NCBI RefSeq assembly: GCF_037055325.1
Contig: NZ_CP146373.1
Coordinates: 2,542,001 to 2,606,000, forward strand
Source: Arachnia propionica
GTDB lineage: Bacteria; Actinomycetota; Actinomycetes; Propionibacteriales; Propionibacteriaceae
Length of the DNA: 64,000 nucleotides
Direction: 5' to 3'
Position numbers and translations under genes: made by a program. The notes beneath the pieces are model-generated. The model was given only the letters and a program-made list of their open reading frames with translations, was not told the DNA's origin and did not search any database. This document shows positions 37,699 through 46,100 of this stretch, piece by piece (within the stretch, counting starts at the first letter, position 1; every line of letters starts with the position of its first letter).

Positions 37699-38388
37699 TC
37701 AGAACACCGCCAGTCCAATGGCAACCCCGTGACAGATCGCAGCCGCGATGGTGCAGGCGTGGAAGACCTCGTGGAATCCGAAGAGGCGAGGGTTGAGACG
37801 CGGGCGACGGGTGCCGTAGGCCAGCGCCCCGAGCGAGTAGACCAGGCCGCCGGCACACATCAACAGCACCACCGCTGGGCCTCCCGCGGTCCAGAACTCA
37901 CCCAACCAGCCGAGGGCCGCCCACCCCATCGCCACGTAGAGCAGCGTGTACAGCCAGCGCGGCGCACCCACCCAGCAGATTCTGAAGACGATCCCGAAAG
38001 CCGCGATCCCCCAGATCAACCCCAGCAGCACCCAGCGGGATCCACCGTCGAGGAGGGTGAGGGTCAGCGGGGTGTAGGTACCGGCGATGAAAACGAAGAT
38101 GTTGGAGTGGTCGAGACGACGAAACACCGCCATCGTCGGCTCGTTCCAGTTGCCGCGGTGATAGGCAGCCGAGGTGCCAAACAGCTGTACCCCACTCAGG
38201 GTCCACACGGCGCAGCCGATCCGCCCGGGAAGGGTTGGGGCCAGGGCCGTCAGCACCAGGCCAGCGATCAGCAGGGCGGGCGCGAAGCCCAGGTGCAACC
38301 AGCCCCGCATGAGGGGCTTGCGGGGCCACTGTCCGCCGTCACTCACGACGGCGACGCCTTCTTCGGGCTTGTCGACTACAGCAATCAT
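37699..38388 (-). CDS. hemolysin III / PAQR family membrane protein
   Basis: 229 residues with seven membrane segments. The family motifs are present: SAAYHRGNW with the conserved Ser-x3-His, RRLDHSNIFVFIAGTYTPL (Asp), and the C-terminal HEVFHACTIAAAICH (two His), which together bind a metal in PAQR-type hydrolases. The name comes from Bacillus cereus hemolysin III; a role in haemolysis here is not implied. ATG 38388 was chosen over a longer frame to 38451 because it places the first helix normally. Confidence 0.88.
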   Translation of the reverse strand: MIAVVDKPEEGVAVVSDGGQWPRKPLMRGWLHLGFAPALLIAGLVLTALAPTLPGRIGCAVWTLSGVQLFGTSAAYHRGNWNEPTMAVFRRLDHSNIFVFIAGTYTPLTLTLLDGGSRWVLLGLIWGIAAFGIVFRICWVGAPRWLYTLLYVAMGWAALGWLGEFWTAGGPAVVLLMCAGGLVYSLGALAYGTRRPRLNPRLFGFHEVFHACTIAAAICHGVAIGLAVF

Positions 38389-38494
38389 CACACATCTACG
38401 CTTCCGCAACTTACGCCTCCGTAGGTTACTCCCGGAGGGCGCGGAAACCAATCCTCACACCCCGACTGGACCGGTTGCGGAGGGTGGGTCTCGC

Positions 38495-38500
38495 TAGAGT
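38495..38500 (+). promoter_or_regulatory. -10 element of ung
   Basis: TAGAGT, 6 nt before ATG 38507. Confidence 0.5.
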
Positions 38501-38506
38501 GACGCC

Positions 38507-39187
38507 ATGGCACGCCCCCTCAAAGAACTCATCGCCCCCGACTGGGCCGAGGCCCTAACCGACGTGGAGGACCAGATCCACGCCATGGGAGATTTCCTCC
38601 GCCAGGAGCTCGCGGAGGGACGCAGCTACCTGCCTGCCGGCGACAACGTGTTGCGCGCTTTCAGCCGGCCGCTGGCCGATGTGCGGGTGCTGATCGTCGG
38701 GCAGGACCCATACCCGACCCCGGGGCATGCGGTTGGTCTGTCGTTCTCCGTCGCCGCGGATGTGCGCCCCATTCCTCGTAGCCTGCAGAACATCTACCAG
38801 GAACTCAACGACGACCTCGGTATCCCACCCGCCCCGCACGGCGACCTGAGCGCCTGGTTCGAGCAGGGCGTTTTGCTGCTGAACCGAGTGCTGACCGTCT
38901 CCCCCGGCAAGGCGGGATCGCACCGCGGCAAGGGCTGGGAGGCCGTCACCACCGCCGCCATCACTGCCCTCGCGGAGCGCGGCGGGCCGTTGGTGGCGAT
39001 CCTGTGGGGTCGCGACGCGCAGTCCACCCGTTCCCTGCTGGGCCAGACCCCTGTCATCGCCAGCGCCCACCCATCGCCGCTGTCGGCGCGCAACGGGTTC
39101 TTCGGGTCGAAACCGTTCAGCCGCGCGAACAAGGCCCTCGTGTCGCAGGGTGCCGAGCCCATCAACTGGGACCTCAACAACACCTGA
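38507..39187 (+). CDS. ung: uracil-DNA glycosylase
   Basis: Removes uracil from DNA to start base-excision repair. 226 residues, family 1: the water-activating loop GQDPYP (65-70, Asp67), the Phe of GLSFSV that stacks on uracil, the [11 protein letters not shown] block with Asn, and the C-terminal HPSPLSA intercalation loop with its His. Divergent from the hemolysin III gene with no ribosome site. Confidence 0.96.
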   Translation: MARPLKELIAPDWAEALTDVEDQIHAMGDFLRQELAEGRSYLPAGDNVLRAFSRPLADVRVLIVGQDPYPTPGHAVGLSFSVAADVRPIPRSLQNIYQELNDDLGIPPAPHGDLSAWFEQGVLLLNRVLTVSPGKAGSHRGKGWEAVTTAAITALAERGGPLVAILWGRDAQSTRSLLGQTPVIASAHPSPLSARNGFFGSKPFSRANKALVSQGAEPINWDLNNT

Positions 39188-39230
39188 GAATCGGTTTCGG
39201 CGCATCTCAACCGGTTCCACGGCATGTGGG

Positions 39231-39881
39231 TCATCCGGCGAGGCCATTGCGGTGGGCCCACACCACCACCTGCACCCGGTCCCTGGCGCCGATCTTGGGC
39301 AGGATCCGGGTCAGGTGGGATTTCACGGTGCTGGTCTCGACCACGAGTTCGGTCGCGATCTCTGCATTCGACATGCCCGCGGCGAGAAGTTTCACGATCT
39401 CCAGTTCCCGGGCCGTCAGCTTCCGGATCTCGGTTGTGTTTCCGGCGGGCGCGTGACGGCGGGCGAACTCCGCGATCACCCGGCGGGTGACGGTGTGGTC
39501 CACCAGCCCGTACCCAGCGGCGAGGCGACGGACGGCGTCGACCAGTTCCTCCGGTTCGCAGTCCTTGAGGATGAATCCGTCGGCCCCGGCCTCCAGCGCA
39601 CCGAAGACGTCGGCATCCAGGTCGAAGGTGGTGACCACGAGCACGGCGGGGCTTCCGTCCTGACGGGAGGCAACGATCTGCCGGGTGGCCGTCAAACCGT
39701 CCCCGGCGGGCATCCGCAGGTCCATGCACACCACGTCGGGGCGTTCACGAGCCACCACGGCGACGGCCTCCCGACCGCCCGCGGCCTCACCCACGACGGC
39801 GATGTCGCCGTGTTCCTCCAGCAGAACGCGGAACCCCGCCCGCACCACCGCCTGGTCGTCCACCAGCACCACTCGAATCAC
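39231..39881 (-). CDS. NarL/LuxR-type response regulator
   Basis: 216 residues. Receiver domain with acidic pair Asp8-Asp9, phospho-acceptor Asp54 (CMDLRMP), Thr in VVTTFD and Lys in FILKDCE; then a LuxR helix-turn-helix (LTARELEIVKLLAAGMSNAEIATELVVETSTVKSHLTRIL). Starts at GTG 39881 with AGGAGG upstream, overlapping the kinase stop by 4 bp. It completes a two-component pair whose targets may include its own operon (hydrolase and lipoprotein). Confidence 0.94.
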   Translation of the reverse strand: MIRVVLVDDQAVVRAGFRVLLEEHGDIAVVGEAAGGREAVAVVARERPDVVCMDLRMPAGDGLTATRQIVASRQDGSPAVLVVTTFDLDADVFGALEAGADGFILKDCEPEELVDAVRRLAAGYGLVDHTVTRRVIAEFARRHAPAGNTTEIRKLTARELEIVKLLAAGMSNAEIATELVVETSTVKSHLTRILPKIGARDRVQVVVWAHRNGLAG

Positions 39882-41035
39882 CGTTCCTCCTCGTCCTCCC
39901 CGCCGATCACCGGCACGACGAGCCGGACCCGCCAGCCGCCTTCCGGGGTGGGACCGGTCTCGAGGGTTCCCCCGGCCGCGACCGCCCTTTCCCGCATCAC
40001 CTTCAGGCCGACACCTCCTGTCCTGGACTCCCCTTGACGCTGCGCGGAACCATTGACGATGGTCGTCTCCAGCTGGTCGCCGGTCTGCGTGACGTCGATC
40101 CGCAGCCACGCTCCCGGGGCGTGTTGCAGGGCGTTGCTGATGGCCTGTTGAACCACCCGGTAGACCGCCCTGTCGGCGATCGGGGACAGCGCAGGTCGCG
40201 GGAACGGAGGAATGAAGGACACCTCGACCCCGAGGTCGCGGGTGGTGGAGATGAGATCCGGGAGGTCGCGCAGGCCCGCCACGGGGGTGGCGTTCTCGCG
40301 CAGCAGCCCCACCACCGATCGCAAGCCGTCGAGGGTTTTCTTGCTCTGCGCTCTCAGCTGCGCGGCGGCTTCTTTGGCGGTCTCGGGGTCGCGGTCGATG
40401 AGCCGCCCGACCGCCGCGGACTGCACGACGATGCCCGCCAGATGATGGGCGGCGACGTCGTGCAGTTCCCCAGCGACCCGGCGACGTTCGTCGATCAGGG
40501 CCAATGCAAGTTGGTGCTGGTGCTCGCGGACCTCCCAGTCGCGCTGCTGCTGCATGCGCTGGGTCCGGCTGGCCAGCATCACCCCGCCGAGCATCGGCAC
40601 CAGGTAGAAGGAGAACTTGCCGAGCACGAAGGTGAGGACCTCCGCCCACCGCCCCGGGTCCGGGGAATCCCGCACCACGATGACCACGGCCTCGGCCAGC
40701 CCCAGGATCCCCACCAACAGCCCGCCCCGCAGGGGTGGCAGCCGGAGCCCGATGCCGAACCCGGCGGCCGCCTGCGCCACCCAGGCGAAGGTGAATCCTC
40801 TGGGCATCAGCACCATCATGGCCAGCTGCGCTCCCCAGACCAGGAACTGGCACACCACGGGGTGGCGGCGCCACAGCACCAGCACGATCCCCTGCGCGCC
40901 TCCTAGGCACACCAGGACCGCATAGTTATCCCGGGCCCGGGAGCCATAGCCCAGGGCCAGCGCGGTGGCCTGAAGAATCCCGCAGCCGACGGCCAGCAGC
41001 AGGTCGCCGCGACGGATCGGAACGGGGGTGTTCAC
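39878..41035 (-). CDS. HisKA_3-type sensor histidine kinase
   Basis: 385 residues. Four or five N-terminal membrane segments without an extended outer domain, then the dimerisation box ERRRVAGELHDVAAHHLAGIV with the phospho-His, an N-box QAISNALQHAPG and the ATP-lid GGVGLKVMRERAVAAGG. The short-loop membrane sensor is of the intramembrane-sensing kind often used for cell-envelope stress. Start GTG 41035 overlaps the preceding hydrolase stop (GTGA); a frame to 41146 lies over that gene. Confidence 0.92.
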   Translation of the reverse strand: MNTPVPIRRGDLLLAVGCGILQATALALGYGSRARDNYAVLVCLGGAQGIVLVLWRRHPVVCQFLVWGAQLAMMVLMPRGFTFAWVAQAAAGFGIGLRLPPLRGGLLVGILGLAEAVVIVVRDSPDPGRWAEVLTFVLGKFSFYLVPMLGGVMLASRTQRMQQQRDWEVREHQHQLALALIDERRRVAGELHDVAAHHLAGIVVQSAAVGRLIDRDPETAKEAAAQLRAQSKKTLDGLRSVVGLLRENATPVAGLRDLPDLISTTRDLGVEVSFIPPFPRPALSPIADRAVYRVVQQAISNALQHAPGAWLRIDVTQTGDQLETTIVNGSAQRQGESRTGGVGLKVMRERAVAAGGTLETGPTPEGGWRVRLVVPVIGGEDEEER

Positions 41036-42081
41036 GGCGTCATTGTTCCGCACTCGGCGAGGAAGGCGCGGGTCACCTCGTTGATCCTGGTGTGCTGCTC
41101 GTGATGAACCAAGTGGCCGGCATCGAGGGTCTCGACCCGGTGACACCGACCCTCACCAACGTACGCGCGCAACGCCCTCTGGCTCTCCTTCATGTTCTCC
41201 TCCCGGCCCCTGCTGGTAAACACCAGCACCGGCAGGTCCTGGGCGAACCGAAGCTCCTTGGTCTGCTCGACAGCCTCCTTGAGGCTCTTCCTCTGCCGCA
41301 CCGTCTCCGGCGACATCGCATTCCAGCTGGTCAGCATCGCCTGCTTGTCCACATTTTCCCTGCTGTAACCCTGCTCCAACAAGGACGATTCCACGCCACG
41401 AATCGCCTGCACCACCCGCACGCCACCAAGACGCGCCAGAGTGGTCAAGACCCCGGAGAAAAAGCTGGCCCGCCAATCGTCTTCCGGCGGGGAGGCGGTG
41501 GCGGGATTCGTCGGGTCGAGACCCACGAACCCGCTCACCTCGCCGGGAAACGTCTCGATGAACTTCTGGGAGTACAAACCCGCGAGCGAATGCCCCATCA
41601 GCACGTACGGACCCGGCACCCCCGCGCCGTGCAGGGCGGTATGCACATCCCTGGCGACGTCCCCCGGTAGCATCGGGGAATCCGACCCCTCGCTCCATCC
41701 GTAGCCGAAGGGCTCCACAACCGTCACCCTCGCCCACTGCGACAGCTCCTGCGTCAAGGGTTCGAAATCAAGCACCGGCGCCGGGACGCCCAGCCCCGGG
41801 AGCAGCACGATGCTGGCCTCACCCTGACCGACGGTGTGGACGTGCATCCTGCGGCCGCCGACATCAACCATCACCCCCGGGGCTGGATTCGCCGCCCGTT
41901 CGCTGGCGGTCATGGCCATGTCCGTGACCTTCATCACCCCAACGAGCAGCGCCAGTACCATCACCGTCACACCCAGCGCCCGCACGAATCGACGCCGCTT
42001 CCGGGGCCTCCCGGAGTTCGTGGCGTCCTCCTTCTCCGCGACCAGCCTGCGAAGAGCGTCGCCATTGCCCGCGTCAGACAC
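41032..42081 (-). CDS. membrane-anchored alpha/beta hydrolase
   Basis: 349 residues. A basic cytoplasmic tip (RPRKRRRFVRALG) precedes one membrane helix (VTVMVLALLVGVM), so the enzyme faces outward. The hydrolase domain shows LLPGLGVPAP, GYGWSEGSD, nucleophile elbow MGHSLAG, and the late His in DAGHLVHHE. Substrate unknown. Start GTG 42081 with AGGA upstream. Its place between a small lipoprotein and a two-component system suggests the four genes form one unit. Confidence 0.85.
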   Translation of the reverse strand: MSDAGNGDALRRLVAEKEDATNSGRPRKRRRFVRALGVTVMVLALLVGVMKVTDMAMTASERAANPAPGVMVDVGGRRMHVHTVGQGEASIVLLPGLGVPAPVLDFEPLTQELSQWARVTVVEPFGYGWSEGSDSPMLPGDVARDVHTALHGAGVPGPYVLMGHSLAGLYSQKFIETFPGEVSGFVGLDPTNPATASPPEDDWRASFFSGVLTTLARLGGVRVVQAIRGVESSLLEQGYSRENVDKQAMLTSWNAMSPETVRQRKSLKEAVEQTKELRFAQDLPVLVFTSRGREENMKESQRALRAYVGEGRCHRVETLDAGHLVHHEQHTRINEVTRAFLAECGTMTP

Positions 42082-42087
42082 GATTCC

Positions 42088-42288
42088 TCACCTTTCCTCG
42101 CCGGCCACCGCCGGCATCTGGGTCCTTCTCATCCAGCCAGGCATCCAGATCCGCCTTGACCAGCTCATGAGCCCCTCCGGTTGCGACACCCGAGGCCCAG
42201 GAGCGGACGACGCCCCTGAACCACAGGCACTCAACAACACCGTCACCACGACGGCACAACCTGCCATGATGCGCTTCAGCACCCTCAT
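42088..42288 (-). CDS. small lipoprotein, probably frameshifted
   Basis: As it stands, a 66-residue lipoprotein: MRVLKRIMAGCAVVVTVLLSAC with lipobox LSAC after Arg/Lys, then GSGASSAPGPRV. AGGAG precedes ATG 42288. From about residue 40 the other frame reads better as protein (GGAHELVKADLDAWLDEKDP, ending at 42074 inside the hydrolase start), so a single indel has probably changed the C-terminus. First gene of the hydrolase / two-component operon; the product might be an envelope signal partner, but this is speculation. Confidence 0.5.
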   Translation of the reverse strand: MRVLKRIMAGCAVVVTVLLSACGSGASSAPGPRVSQPEGLMSWSRRIWMPGWMRRTQMPAVAGEER

Positions 42289-42619
42289 CTCCGCTCCTTT
42301 TCAATCATCCCTCCATGCTGTCGGTATTGCCACGAGATCCGCTACGGGCCCGGGAAGGAACCTCATTTACGACCTGCGATGCAAGCAGCTCCTTCCCGGC
42401 AGACACCGCCGGGGGAGCCGGGTCTGCCCCTCCATCAGGGACATCTGCGTCGTCGCTGATCGCTGTCACTCGCCATCACTGCCGCTGACGGCGGCCAGGC
42501 CGTCCCATGCTCCACGCCTCGGCCTTCCACGTTCCCGGCACAGTGGCGAGAGCATCAACCACTTCCCCCACCTGACCGTGGCGGTTCACCCTCTCGGAAT
42601 GGCCGCACCCACGAAGCTT
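42289..42619. other. 331-bp intergenic stretch without a supported gene
   Basis: Only short frames that do not look like protein. It separates the divergent lipoprotein operon from the decayed toxin-antitoxin module and would hold the promoter of the minus-strand operon, which I cannot place. Confidence 0.5.
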
Positions 42620-42637
42620 TGTACGCTTTCCCGTACA
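42620..42637. promoter_or_regulatory. relic YefM-type operator
   Basis: TGTACG and CGTACA separated by 6 bp, next to the ribosome site of the antitoxin relic. YefM operators are built on TGTACA palindromes, so this fits a former autoregulatory site. Confidence 0.5.
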
Positions 42638-42647
42638 GGAGGTGGCC

Positions 42648-42905
42648 GTGAAGACCATGTCGTACACCGAGTCCCGGGCCAACTACGCAGCGGTGTCCTC
42701 GGTGAGGTCGTGAACAATCGCTAGGAGATCGTCATCACCCGGGCGGGACACGAACCCGTCGTGATCGTTTCGCTGGAGGAGTACCAGTCCCTCCGCGAGA
42801 CCGCCTGCCTGCTGTGCTCACCCGCCAACGCCCAGGCTGACCAGCGCCATGGAGCAGCTCGACAGGAACGACGGCACCCAGCACGACCTCCTCGACGACC
42901 ACTGA
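42648..42905 (+). pseudogene. yefM: decayed YefM-family antitoxin
   Basis: With an intact ribosome site (AGGAGG) and GTG 42648 the frame begins VKTMSYTESRANYAAV, a YefM N-terminus. It then needs a frame change to continue VLGEVVNNR, meets TAG at 42722, and continues EIVITRAGHEPVVIVSLEEY, the hallmark of YefM. Another frame change after SPANAQ restores LTSAMEQLDRN and a normal stop. At least two indels and one nonsense change, so no full antitoxin can be made. Confidence 0.85.
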
Positions 42906-42906
42906 G

Positions 42907-43041
42907 ATGCGGATCTGCTGGGCCAACGAGGCGTGGGAGGACTACCTCTGGTGGTAGGCCCGGGGCCGTCGGACCTTGAAGAGGATCAACTCCCTGATCC
43001 GGGACATCGCCCGCAACGGGAACGAGGGGCTGGGTAAACCG
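42907..43041 (+). pseudogene. yoeB: decayed and truncated YoeB-family toxin
   Basis: MRICWANEAWEDYLWW is followed by TAG (42955-42957), then [20 protein letters not shown] and EGLGKP in the same frame, the YoeB sequence. The C-terminal half that carries the catalytic Glu/Arg/His of this mRNA interferase is absent; the sequence runs into the msrA promoter. Nonfunctional by both nonsense mutation and truncation. Confidence 0.88.
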
Positions 43042-43088
43042 GATTCCTCGCAGCCCGGCTCAACCAGCGTCAAGGAAGACGTGCCTCA

Positions 43089-43094
43089 TAGACT
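43089..43094 (+). promoter_or_regulatory. -10 element of msrA
   Basis: TAGACT, 7 nt before ATG 43102; supports that start over the longer frame that continues the YoeB relic. Confidence 0.5.
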
Positions 43095-43101
43095 GACTTT
43101 C

Positions 43102-43755
43102 ATGGAGATTGATGTCCTTGGATGGCTCAGCGGTCGCCGGAACCCCCAGCTCGTGACCGCCGACGACGCCCTGCCCGGGCGTGACACGCCTGTCCTGGGC
43201 ACCATGCCCCGACATGCCGTGCTCGGCCTGCGCCTGGACGAGGTCCCTGAGGGCTGTGAGGTCGCCTATTTCGCGATGGGGTGCTACTGGGGTGAGGAAC
43301 GGCTGTTCTGGAGCACCGACGGCGTGGTCAACACCGCCGTCGGGTTCATGGGAGGCTTCACCCCGAACCCCACATATCGCGAGACCTGCACCGGACGCAC
43401 CGGACACACGGAAACAGTTCGGGTGGTCTTCGACCCGTCACGCATCAGCTACGAGGACCTGCTGAGGATCTTCTGGGAGAACCACGACCCCACCCAGGGC
43501 TTCCGGCAAGGCAACGACATCGGCACCCAATACCGGTCCGCGATCTTCCCGGTCGATGCCGCCCAGCACGCGGCAGCCATCGCATCCCGCGATGCCTTCC
43601 AGACCCGCATGACCGAAGCCGGATTCGGCGAAATCACCACTGAGATCACCAATGGCGCCACCTTCTACCACGCGGAGGAGGAACACCAGCAGTACCTGCA
43701 CAAAAATCCGGGAGGCTATTGCCCGAACCACGCCACCGGAGTCGCATGCACATGA
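43102..43755 (+). CDS. msrA: peptide-methionine (S)-S-oxide reductase
   Basis: Repairs methionine-S-sulfoxide in proteins. 217 residues: about 50 leading residues, then the active site [16 protein letters not shown] (nucleophile Cys in GCYWGEE; the usual Phe is Tyr here), [25 protein letters not shown], and a C-terminal PGGYCPN with a candidate resolving Cys. Start ATG 43102; the frame is open back to 42976 only because it runs through the YoeB relic. Stand-alone gene. Confidence 0.93.
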   Translation: MEIDVLGWLSGRRNPQLVTADDALPGRDTPVLGTMPRHAVLGLRLDEVPEGCEVAYFAMGCYWGEERLFWSTDGVVNTAVGFMGGFTPNPTYRETCTGRTGHTETVRVVFDPSRISYEDLLRIFWENHDPTQGFRQGNDIGTQYRSAIFPVDAAQHAAAIASRDAFQTRMTEAGFGEITTEITNGATFYHAEEEHQQYLHKNPGGYCPNHATGVACT

Positions 43756-43822
43756 TGGTTCTCACCCCAAAGAATGACCTGGATCAGGACATGGGTTTTG
43801 CGACCCGATCCAGCACTGCCCC

Positions 43823-43828
43823 TAGAAT
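43823..43828 (+). promoter_or_regulatory. -10 element of the lipoprotein gene at 43835
   Basis: TAGAAT, 6 nt before GTG 43835. Confidence 0.5.
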
Positions 43829-43834
43829 GAACCG

Positions 43835-44818
43835 GTGAATCTGCGCCGCGTCATCGTCATCGCGATGGTCGTGCTGCTCGCAGGATGCGCGTCCACATCT
43901 GATCCCGCCCCCTCCCCGACCCCCTCCGTTGCCATCTCCGTGAGCGCAACCCCGGATGCGAACGTCACACCGACACCGACGGTGGCCTTCCCAGTACCGA
44001 TGAGCGTCACTCAGGACCTCACTACGGGCGGTGCGAAACAGATCGTGCGCCGCATGATGGAAATCACGAACAACCGCCCCGCATTGAAACTCGATGTTTC
44101 GACCTCCGAGGTGACCCTCACGGTGCTGGACACAACCCAGAAACCGTTCACCCTGCGGTGGCGCGCCAATCAGATCACCCCTGCGGATTCCGACATCCAA
44201 TACCTGGGACAAACCACCTTCCGCCCAACCGATTATCCACTCGGAAACATCAACGATTTGTTCGATACCGCCACTCGCATGGGAGCGACAGGGATGGAAA
44301 AGATCATGCAGATCGTCGAGCAGCGCTCCGGCGAGGTCTACCTCACCGTCACCACAATCCCCGAGACGAAAACCGTGTTCTTTGAGAAGGACGGCACCCC
44401 GGTGCGCAACCTCGGCTACACATCCGTGGCGGACCTGACCGACGGCCTGGCTGCCGTCATCGCTGGAAGCCGCGCCGCCACACAGATCGGTTTCGGACCC
44501 AACACCGGGTACTGGATCGACCTGCCGGCGAACAACGGCATCACCGAACGACGCATCCGTTCCGCCGCACTGCCGGTGTACACGACCAGAATCAAGGAGG
44601 CGTCCTCCCTCACCCCCTTCGATCCGACCCAACTCGACGCCCTGGTGTTGGCGCGTTCAATTCAGAAGTTCAATTCCGGTTCCAAGGCGGAGTGCAAAAT
44701 CGAGGTGGACAACCGCTACAGGCAAAAAACCCCGATCATCCGCTACGACTGCGGCGGCAAGGTGCATTTCACAGCCCCCGACGGCACCGAGTACTCCGAG
44801 GATCAGCTGAGACAGTGA
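43835..44818 (+). CDS. hypothetical lipoprotein
   Basis: 327 residues, family not recognised. The signal MNLRRVIVIAMVVLLAGC has a clear lipobox (LAGC). A Pro/Thr/Ser-rich linker of about 35 residues follows, then a folded part without repeats or known motifs. Two Cys near the C-terminus (ECKIEVD and YDCGGKVHF) could form a disulfide. GTG 43835 has no ribosome site but a -10 at leaderless distance. Probably a surface-anchored protein of unknown role. Confidence 0.75.
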   Translation: MNLRRVIVIAMVVLLAGCASTSDPAPSPTPSVAISVSATPDANVTPTPTVAFPVPMSVTQDLTTGGAKQIVRRMMEITNNRPALKLDVSTSEVTLTVLDTTQKPFTLRWRANQITPADSDIQYLGQTTFRPTDYPLGNINDLFDTATRMGATGMEKIMQIVEQRSGEVYLTVTTIPETKTVFFEKDGTPVRNLGYTSVADLTDGLAAVIAGSRAATQIGFGPNTGYWIDLPANNGITERRIRSAALPVYTTRIKEASSLTPFDPTQLDALVLARSIQKFNSGSKAECKIEVDNRYRQKTPIIRYDCGGKVHFTAPDGTEYSEDQLRQ

Positions 44819-44866
44819 GCTCTCTGCTGTACAGCTGGTTGAGTCAGCCGGCAAGAGAGAGGTCCC

Positions 44867-46093
44867 TCAGTCGAGCAGTCCCATGCGTTCAGCCTCGGCG
44901 CGCAGCGAATCGCGGGCCTCAGGCCTGGCCGCCTCGATCAGGCCCAGCGCCTGGTCGCGCTGGGAAGCCCCGAAGACGCGGGCGGTGTTTTGTTCCGTGA
45001 CCACCCAGGACGGTTGCAGTGACGTCGTGGGTTCGGTGAGTTTCGGCACGATGGTGGAGCGGTTGGCCTTCGGGTGCCATGACTTCAACGCGATGATCGC
45101 CTGCCCGCCCGGGGACTGCAGGGCCCCGACGATGAAGTCGGCCTGCCCTCCGGTACCGGAGATGATGCGGTCGTTGACGCGGGTGGCGTTGATGGCCCCG
45201 AACAGGTCGACCTGCAGCGCGGTGTTGATGCTAGTCACCGCCGGTTGTCGGGCGATGTTCCCGGGACTGTTCGTGGTTTCGCAACGCAGCAGCCGCAGCT
45301 GCGGGTTGTCGTCGGCCCAGGCGTAGAGCTCCTCGGAACCGTAGGCGAAGGTCGCGGTGATGGGGTGGGTATCGTCGAGGGCACCGGAACGCAGCAGCCC
45401 GAAGAAGCCATCAGCCATCAGCTCGGTCCACACCCTGAGTCCACGGCTGTTCCGCAACGCCTGCATCACCGCCTCCGGCAGCGCACCGATGCCGAGTTGG
45501 AGCGTGGCGCCGTCGGGCACCATCGCCGCGAGCCTCTCCCCGACCGCCGCGGACTCGTCGTCGATCTTGCCCTCGGGTGCCACCGGCACCGGCTCGGCGA
45601 TCTCGACGGCCAGGTCGATGTCGTCGACCGACAGCACCCCGTCGCCGTGGATGAACGGCAGGTTCTCGTTGATCTGCGCCACCAGAATCGCGCCGCGCTG
45701 TTTCGCGGCGTCGATGGCGCCTGGCAGCACCTGCACCTCGATGCCGAGACTGACCTTCCCGTCAACGACCCGCGAGGTCTGCACCGCGACGACATCCGGA
45801 GGCAGCGCCCCACGAAACAGCTGGGGAGTGGTGGACAGCCGCGCCGGGTAGTAGTCGACCCGAGGATTCCCGCGCAGCCCGGAACCGACGAAGGTGGTTT
45901 CAAGCCGCACCCCTTCGCGGTCCGGCAGCGCGCCGAGCCCGTTGACGATGAACAGTCGGTACTCGGGAATGGCCGCGTCCAGCAACCCGAGCAGGGCACG
46001 TGGGGTACCGAAACTGCCCTGGGTGACGATGCGGGGATTCCCGGGCAGCTCGGGCAGAGCAGCGGCCAGCTGCTCGGGGGCGACGATTCTCAC
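44867..46093 (-). CDS. acetyl-CoA hydrolase / CoA-transferase family protein
   Basis: 408 residues of the Cat1/Cat2-like family (acetyl-CoA hydrolase/transferase N- and C-terminal domains). Markers: GATLQLGIGALPEAVMQAL, SGTGGQADFIVGA (the conserved GxGG-x-DF motif), and ESxx-like EELYAWADDNP. Would exchange or hydrolyse short acyl-CoAs, for example acetyl-CoA or succinyl-CoA with acetate. The start GTG 46093 was chosen because VRIVAPEQ is the plausible N-terminus and GAGG precedes it; the frame is open to 46162 inside the peptidase gene. It is 7 bp behind that gene. Confidence 0.85.
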   Translation of the reverse strand: MRIVAPEQLAAALPELPGNPRIVTQGSFGTPRALLGLLDAAIPEYRLFIVNGLGALPDREGVRLETTFVGSGLRGNPRVDYYPARLSTTPQLFRGALPPDVVAVQTSRVVDGKVSLGIEVQVLPGAIDAAKQRGAILVAQINENLPFIHGDGVLSVDDIDLAVEIAEPVPVAPEGKIDDESAAVGERLAAMVPDGATLQLGIGALPEAVMQALRNSRGLRVWTELMADGFFGLLRSGALDDTHPITATFAYGSEELYAWADDNPQLRLLRCETTNSPGNIARQPAVTSINTALQVDLFGAINATRVNDRIISGTGGQADFIVGALQSPGGQAIIALKSWHPKANRSTIVPKLTEPTTSLQPSWVVTEQNTARVFGASQRDQALGLIEAARPEARDSLRAEAERMGLLD

Positions 46094-46100
46094 TTCAGCC

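Noticed and set aside
42735..42926. 63-codon minus-strand frame over the toxin-antitoxin relic
   Set aside because: No motif or ribosome site; the plus strand explains the sequence as YefM/YoeB.
42976..43101. N-terminal extension of MsrA from the upstream open frame
   Set aside because: The extension is YoeB relic sequence ([13 protein letters not shown]) and the -10/ATG layout supports the start at 43102.
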